A DNA stretch of 64,000 bases, from the NCBI GenBank assembly GCA_002748155.1, contig PDRO01000004.1, positions 1 to 64,000 on the forward strand. The letters are read 5' to 3'. Origin of the DNA: Actinomycetales bacterium (GTDB lineage: Bacteria > Actinomycetota > Actinomycetes > Actinomycetales > Dermatophilaceae). The position numbers and the translations under genes were made by a program. Below are positions 59,171 through 64,000 of this stretch, in pieces. Within the stretch, counting starts at the first letter, position 1; each line of letters begins with the position of its first letter. A model generated the notes under the pieces. That model saw only the letters and a list, made by a program, of their open reading frames with translations, was not told the origin of the DNA and did no database searches.

Positions 59171-61632
59171 GCCGGGCCACGCTGACCTCCACCTATCGTC
59201 TGCAGATCAACGCCGATTTCGGCTTCGCCGAGGCGGCAGCGACGTTGGACTACCTCGCCAACCTCGGGGTCAGCCACCTCTACCTCAGCCCGATCCTTCA
59301 GGCCGCGCCGGGCTCGACGCACGGCTACGACGTCGTCGACCACGACCGGATCTCGGACGAGGCCGGTGGTATCGACGGACTTCGCGCTCTCGTCGAAGCT
59401 GCCCATGAACGGGGAATGGGGTTGGTCGTCGATGTCGTGCCCAACCACATGTCGGTCCCGACACCGGCGCACCTCAACGGCCCGCTCTGGGAGCTGTTGC
59501 GCGATGGCCGTGACAGCCAATTCGCGACCTGGTTCGACGTCGACTGGCAGGCCGGGGACGACACCATCCTCATGCCCTTGCTCGGCGAGCCGGTGGAAGA
59601 CGTCCTGGCAGCAGGTCAGCTCCGGCTCAGCCAGGACGGTGGCCGCAACGGGGACGAATGGGTGGTCCGCTACTGGGAGCACGAGCTGCCGGTGCGTCCC
59701 GGCACCGAGGGGTTGCCGCTGCCCGAGCTGTTGGAACGGCAATGGTGGCGGGTGGCCCACTGGAAAGCCGCCGACCTCAACCTCAACTACCGGCGGTTCT
59801 TCGACGTCAAGACCCTGGTCGCGGTCCGCGTCGAGGACCCGGAGGTCTTCGACGAGACTCATCGGATGCTGCTCGACTTGATCCGCGACGGGTCGATCGA
59901 CGGACTGCGCATCGACCACCCGGATGGGTTGGCCGACCCGCGCGGTTATCTGCGGATGCTCGCCATCGCGAGCGACAACGTGTGGGTCGTGGTCGAGAAG
60001 ATCCTCGAAGGCGACGAACGGCTCCCCCAGGACTGGCCGGTGGCCGGGACTACCGGCTACGACGCCTTGCAACGGGTCGGTGGGGTCTTCATCGACCCCA
60101 CCGGCGCCGAGCCACTGCTGGCCACCCTGGGGATGCTCACCGGCGACGTCTCCGGCCCGGAGCAATTCGCCCTGGACGCCAAGATGCAAGTCGGCCTCCG
60201 GGTGCAGGCAGCCGAGGTAGCCCGACTCGTGCGGTTGCTCGGGGCAATCGCCGAGGGGGTATCCGAGCTGGTGGAGATCCGGCCCGAGACCTGGCGTCGA
60301 GCGGTCTCGGCTCTGCTCGTGTCGATGGACCGATACCGGGCTTACGTGCATCTCGACGAGGACGTGCCGGCCGAGTCGGTCACCGTCCTGCACGAGGCGA
60401 CCGAGCGGGCCCGCCAATTGCTGGCGACCGGCGACCAGCAGGCCTTGGATGTGGTCCGCGATCTGGCTCTCGGCGCGCCGGTGGGCGATGCCGACGACCC
60501 GGCCCCGAGCACCCGGGCCGAGCAGGCTCGGCGTGAGTTCGTCGTGCGTTTCCAGCAGACCTGTGGGCCGGTGCAGGCCAAGGGTATCGAGGACACCGCC
60601 TTCTACCGCTGGTTCCACCTCACGGCACTGAACGAGGTCGGCGGCAACCCTGGGGAGTTCGGGCGGTCTCCGGAGGTGCTCGACGACTTCGCCAGGCATC
60701 TGGTCGAGAACTGGCCTGAGTCGATGACCACTCTGTCGACCCACGACACGAAACGTTCGGAGGACACCCGGGCCCGGTTGGCACCGATCAGCGAGCTGCC
60801 GGTCGAGTGGTCGGTGTGGATGCACACCGCGCGCGGATTGGCCGACGACGTGCGCCCGGCCGAGCTCGACGGGGCCACCGAATACCTACTCTGGCAGACG
60901 CTCGTCGGCATCTGGCCGGCCACTCCCGAACGGATCATCCGGTATGCCGAGAAGGCCGTTCGTGAGGCGTGCGTTCATACCTCGTGGGTCGAGCCGGACG
61001 CCGCCTACGAGGCAGCCCTGTCCTCCTTCGTCGAGTGGGCGTTGGCCGACGAGCAGGTGGCCGCACACATCGAGGAGTGGCTGACTCGCACCGAGCCGCA
61101 CGTCCGCGCGGTTACCCTCGGGCAGAAGCTGCTGCAGCTCGTGTTGCCCGGCGTGCCGGACGTCTATCAGGGCAACGAGCTGGTGACGCGCACGTTGGTC
61201 GACCCGGACAACCGCCAGCCCGTCGACTATGCCGAACGGGTCGAGCGATTGGCTCGCCTCGACTCCGGGGCCGGTCCGGCGGATCTGTCCGACGAGAAGC
61301 TGCTGGTCACCTCGCGCGCCCTGCGGTTGCGTCGCGATCATCCCGAGTGGTTCGGCGCCGGATCGGCATACCGGATGCTGGAGGCGTCCAGCGAGCACGT
61401 CGTCGCCGTGGGCCGCGGGGCCGGGGACCGGATCGAGGTGGTCGCGCTGGTCACCCGGCTCGTCGAGGGACTGACTGGTCAGGGAGGCTGGCAGGAGGCC
61501 ACCGTGGCTCTGCCGGAAGGGAACTGGCGTGACCAGTTGTCCGGTCGGGTGATCAGCGCCGGCGCTGACGGCATCCTGCTCGATCACCTGTTGACCGAGC
61601 TGCCGGTCGCGCTGCTGGTCCGGGAAGGATGA
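59167..61632 (+). CDS. treY: Maltooligosyl trehalose synthase
   Basis: 821 residues from GTG at 59167 (GTGA overlap). GH13 family with the TreY opening STYRLQINADFGF and YLSPILQAAPGSTHGYDVVDH; catalytic region DGLRIDHPDGLADP and VVEKIL; C-terminal PGVPDVYQGNEL. Isomerises the reducing-end glucose linkage of maltodextrins to alpha,alpha-1,1. Confidence 0.95.
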   Translation: MSRATLTSTYRLQINADFGFAEAAATLDYLANLGVSHLYLSPILQAAPGSTHGYDVVDHDRISDEAGGIDGLRALVEAAHERGMGLVVDVVPNHMSVPTPAHLNGPLWELLRDGRDSQFATWFDVDWQAGDDTILMPLLGEPVEDVLAAGQLRLSQDGGRNGDEWVVRYWEHELPVRPGTEGLPLPELLERQWWRVAHWKAADLNLNYRRFFDVKTLVAVRVEDPEVFDETHRMLLDLIRDGSIDGLRIDHPDGLADPRGYLRMLAIASDNVWVVVEKILEGDERLPQDWPVAGTTGYDALQRVGGVFIDPTGAEPLLATLGMLTGDVSGPEQFALDAKMQVGLRVQAAEVARLVRLLGAIAEGVSELVEIRPETWRRAVSALLVSMDRYRAYVHLDEDVPAESVTVLHEATERARQLLATGDQQALDVVRDLALGAPVGDADDPAPSTRAEQARREFVVRFQQTCGPVQAKGIEDTAFYRWFHLTALNEVGGNPGEFGRSPEVLDDFARHLVENWPESMTTLSTHDTKRSEDTRARLAPISELPVEWSVWMHTARGLADDVRPAELDGATEYLLWQTLVGIWPATPERIIRYAEKAVREACVHTSWVEPDAAYEAALSSFVEWALADEQVAAHIEEWLTRTEPHVRAVTLGQKLLQLVLPGVPDVYQGNELVTRTLVDPDNRQPVDYAERVERLARLDSGAGPADLSDEKLLVTSRALRLRRDHPEWFGAGSAYRMLEASSEHVVAVGRGAGDRIEVVALVTRLVEGLTGQGGWQEATVALPEGNWRDQLSGRVISAGADGILLDHLLTELPVALLVREG

Positions 61633-63398
61633 GCATGGAGATCTCCGTCTGGGCCCCGACCCCTGACCGGGTGCAGCTGCGGGTCGGCACCGACCAGGCT
61701 CAGCTGCTGTCGATGACCCGGGACGCCGGCGGCTGGTGGCGCACCGAGATCGATCCGGCGGTGCACCAGCCGCTCGACTACGCGTTCCTGCTGGACGACG
61801 ACCCGATCGCGCTGCCCGACCCCCGCAGTGCTTGGCAGCCCTATGGGGTGCACGGGCCGAGCCGGTGGGTCGATATCGGTACCTATCCGTGGACCGACCA
61901 GTCCTGGGCTGGTCCGCAACAGGGCTCGGGAGTGCTCGGCGGGGTCTTCTACGAGCTACACATCGGCACCTTCACCGAAGAGGGCACCTTCGATGCCGCG
62001 ATCTCCCGGCTCGATCACCTCGTCGAGTTGGGTGTCGACGTCGTCGGACTCATGCCGGTGGCCGCCTTCCCCGGGCGCTGGGGCTGGGGTTACGACGGGG
62101 CGCACCCGTATGCCGTTCACGACCCCTACGGTGGGCCGATCGGGCTGGCGCGTTTTGTCGACGCCTGTCACCGCCGCGGCCTGGCGGTCAGTCTCGACGT
62201 CGTCTACAACCATCTCGGCCCGGTCGGCAACTACGTCAACCGGTTCGGGCCCTACTTCAGCGACCGTCACCACACCCCGTGGGGATCGGCCGTGAACTTC
62301 GACGGCCCCGACTCAGCGCCGGTGCGCCGCTGGGTGATCGACAATGCGCTCCGGTGGCTGCGCGACTTCCACATCGACGCGTTGCGCCTGGACGCCACCC
62401 ACGAGATGCACGACGACTCGGCGCGCCACGTGCTCGTCGAGCTGTCCGAGGAGGTCGCCGGCCTTTCCGGTGAGCTGGGCCGTCCACTGGCCCTCGTCGC
62501 CGAGAGCGACCTCAATGACCCACGGGTGGTCACCCCGGTCGCCGACGGAGGCCTGGGCATGACCGCCCAATGGGACGACGACGTCCACCACGCCCTGCAC
62601 GTCGCGCTCACCGGCGAGACCCAGGGCTACTACGCCGACTTCGCCGAAGCGGGTGCCCTGGCGAAGACCCTTACCGACGCGTTCTTCCACGACGGTCGCT
62701 GGTCCTCATTCCGTGGCACGCAGTGGGGTGCGCCGGTGGACCGGACCGTCATCGACGGCCGGCGATTCGTCGTCGCCCTGCAAACTCACGACCAGGTCGG
62801 CAACCGGGCCGTCGGCGACCGCATCCACGACCAGTTGAGTGCCGCCCAGCACGCGAGCGGCGCGACACTGTGCCTGCTGTCGGCATATACCCCGATGCTC
62901 TTCATGGGTGAGGAATGGGCAGCGGGCTCACCCTGGCAGTTCTTCACCGACTTCGACGCGCACGAGCCGGTGGCCCGGGGAGTGAGCCAGGGTCGCCGGG
63001 CTGAGTTCGCCGAGCACGGCTGGCTCCCGGAGTCGGTGCCGGACCCGCAGGATCCGGCCACGCGGGCGGCCAGCGTGCTGCGCTGGGACGAACCGGGCCG
63101 GGACGAACATGCCCGGATGCTCGCCTTCTACCGGTCGCTGATCACGCTGCGCCGGGACGAACCCGAGCTGCGCGACGGGCGCCTCGATCGGGTGAGCGTC
63201 GAGTCCGACAGCCAATGGCTGGCCATGCGTCGCGGCCGGATCCTCGTCGTCGTGTCCTTCGCGGCCCAGCCGATCACGGTGCCCCTCGGTGATCTCACGA
63301 GCGCTCGGCTCGCGCTGGCCTGGGATCCGGACTCCGTGGCGCTCACCGCGGCCGGCGTCGGTCTCGGCGCCCACGGGGTCGCCGTTCTCATCCGGTGA
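61629..63398 (+). CDS. treZ: Maltooligosyl trehalose trehalohydrolase
   Basis: 589 residues from ATG at 61629 (ATGA overlap with treY; GGAAGG upstream). CBM48 then GH13: FYELHIGTFTEEGTF, LDVVYNHLGPVGNY, nucleophile in ALRLDATHEM, acid in LVAESDLNDP and LQTHDQVGNRAVGDR. Releases free trehalose from the TreY product. The terminal residues of the operon are followed by short GCGGCGACAC repeats (63406-63450). Confidence 0.95.
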   Translation: MSMEISVWAPTPDRVQLRVGTDQAQLLSMTRDAGGWWRTEIDPAVHQPLDYAFLLDDDPIALPDPRSAWQPYGVHGPSRWVDIGTYPWTDQSWAGPQQGSGVLGGVFYELHIGTFTEEGTFDAAISRLDHLVELGVDVVGLMPVAAFPGRWGWGYDGAHPYAVHDPYGGPIGLARFVDACHRRGLAVSLDVVYNHLGPVGNYVNRFGPYFSDRHHTPWGSAVNFDGPDSAPVRRWVIDNALRWLRDFHIDALRLDATHEMHDDSARHVLVELSEEVAGLSGELGRPLALVAESDLNDPRVVTPVADGGLGMTAQWDDDVHHALHVALTGETQGYYADFAEAGALAKTLTDAFFHDGRWSSFRGTQWGAPVDRTVIDGRRFVVALQTHDQVGNRAVGDRIHDQLSAAQHASGATLCLLSAYTPMLFMGEEWAAGSPWQFFTDFDAHEPVARGVSQGRRAEFAEHGWLPESVPDPQDPATRAASVLRWDEPGRDEHARMLAFYRSLITLRRDEPELRDGRLDRVSVESDSQWLAMRRGRILVVVSFAAQPITVPLGDLTSARLALAWDPDSVALTAAGVGLGAHGVAVLIR

Positions 63399-63405
63399 GT
63401 AGCCG

Positions 63406-63450
63406 CGCGGCGACACGCGGCGACACGGCGTGACGACACGGGCGACGACA
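63406..63450. repeat. Short GCGGCGACAC-type repeats after treZ
   Basis: GCGGCGACAC occurs twice in tandem, followed by diverged units (GGCGTGACGACAC, GGGCGACGACAC). It lies just after the treZ stop; no clear terminator was found with it. Confidence 0.55.
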
Positions 63451-63523
63451 CAGCGCCGTGATCGCTGACGGTGCTGTCTGATTCCCGCTGGTCTGCAGTC
63501 CGGCCGGAGGTGATGATGAGCAG

Positions 63524-64000
63524 GTGCCCGAGCGACTGATCCTCGACCCGGAGCGTTGCTATCGCGCCGCCCAGAGCCGGGATGCCCGATTCGACGGGTG
63601 GTTCATCGTCGCTGTACGCACCACCGGCATCTATTGCCGTCCCAGCTGCCCGGCGCTGACACCGAAACGCGAGAACGTCGAGTTCTACCCGACGGCCGCA
63701 GCCGCTCAGGCGCATGGATTCCGGGCCTGTCGGCGCTGTCGTCCGGACGCCGCACCGGGCTCGCCGGAGTGGGATGCCCGAGGTGATCTGGTGGCCCGGG
63801 CGATGAGGTTGCTCGGTGACGGGGTCGTCGACCGCGAGGGCGTTTCCGGCCTGGCCGCCCGCCTGGGGTATAGCGAGCGGCACCTGAATCGGCTGCTCAC
63901 CGAGCAGCTCGGTGCCGGGCCGGTGGCGTTGGCCCGGGCACAACGTGCTCAAACCGCCCGGACCTTGATCGAGACCACCGAGCTGCGCCTGACCGACATC
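63524..64000 (+). CDS. Ada/AlkA-type alkylation repair protein (5' part)
   Basis: 159 codons are in the window and the frame is open to the edge. Residues 8-80 are the Ada zinc domain: C38 and C42 (GIYCRPSCP) with C69 and C72 (ACRRCRP); C38 is the methyl acceptor for phosphotriesters. An AraC-type HTH follows ([20 protein letters not shown]). In actinobacteria this arrangement usually continues into an AlkA glycosylase; that part is outside. GTG at 63524 is the likely start, though GGAGG is 13 bases upstream, further than usual. Confidence 0.88.
   Translation, partial: MPERLILDPERCYRAAQSRDARFDGWFIVAVRTTGIYCRPSCPALTPKRENVEFYPTAAAAQAHGFRACRRCRPDAAPGSPEWDARGDLVARAMRLLGDGVVDREGVSGLAARLGYSERHLNRLLTEQLGAGPVALARAQRAQTARTLIETTELRLTDI

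Overview
High-GC actinobacterial chromosome. PdtaS beside WhiB1, a fused Kgd-type 2-oxoglutarate dehydrogenase, NucS, GuaB1, DUF2550 after the ATP synthase genes, RF1/PrmC/TsaC ahead of the atp locus, and many TANNNT-N6/7-RTG leaderless starts all fit Actinomycetota. Gene content and style suggest Micrococcales, probably Intrasporangiaceae or Dermatophilaceae. The family assignment is inference. Almost all of the window is core, co-directional housekeeping DNA. Two stretches are clearly less GC-rich and look acquired: an APH-fold kinase gene (15304-16176) and an iron-regulated double ABC exporter (45346-48961).

Layout. 1-5.97 kb: sensor kinase PdtaS, WhiB1, a membrane protein, a DUF4097-PadR autoregulated pair, an SGNH-hydrolase-like protein and a NUDIX hydrolase. 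5.98-15.1 kb: kgd, an ABC-2 exporter pair, two overlapping CNNM/CorC-type transporters, and a voltage-gated-type K+ channel. 15.1-17.1 kb: APH-like kinase, an 0.8 kb gene-free stretch with repeats, and tRNA-Arg(CCG). 17.2-22.3 kb: the aspartate-family operon lysA-hom-thrC-thrB. 22.3-30.5 kb: rho, rpmE, prfA, prmC, tsaC, glyA, wecA-like. 30.5-39.3 kb: atpI-like, atpBEFHAGD, then a 489 bp repeat-filled gap, atpC and DUF2550. 39.3-44.9 kb: cobalamin adenosyltransferase, a Cys-containing HTH regulator with two IsdG-like proteins, a divergent methyltransferase, NucS, and a tandem-duplicated 3-hydroxyacyl-CoA dehydrogenase. 45-51.8 kb: DtxR-type iron box and a frameshifted IrtAB-like fused exporter, GuaB1, and an AI-2E/PerM transporter. 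51.8-56.8 kb: ethylmalonyl/methylmalonyl-CoA genes (crotonyl-CoA carboxylase/reductase fused to CBS domains, epimerase, thiolase, MeaB). 56.9-63.4 kb: treX-treY-treZ trehalose operon. The window ends inside an Ada/AlkA-type alkylation repair gene.

Themes. Thiolase, hydroxyacyl-CoA dehydrogenase, CCR, epimerase, MeaB and the B12 adenosyltransferase together outline acetyl-CoA assimilation or methylmalonyl-CoA metabolism. The most unusual points are the CCR-CBS fusion; the separation of atpC from atpD by a strong hairpin, a 52 bp tandem repeat and a 30 bp tandem repeat; a diverged inverted copy of the same 52 bp element between prmC and tsaC; a second dispersed ~53 bp palindromic repeat with three copies (16.6, 24.4, 27.9 kb); and strong over-use of the heptamer GTATGCC/GGCATAC on both strands, in several frames and between genes. 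No phage, CRISPR array, transposase or classical defence system was seen.
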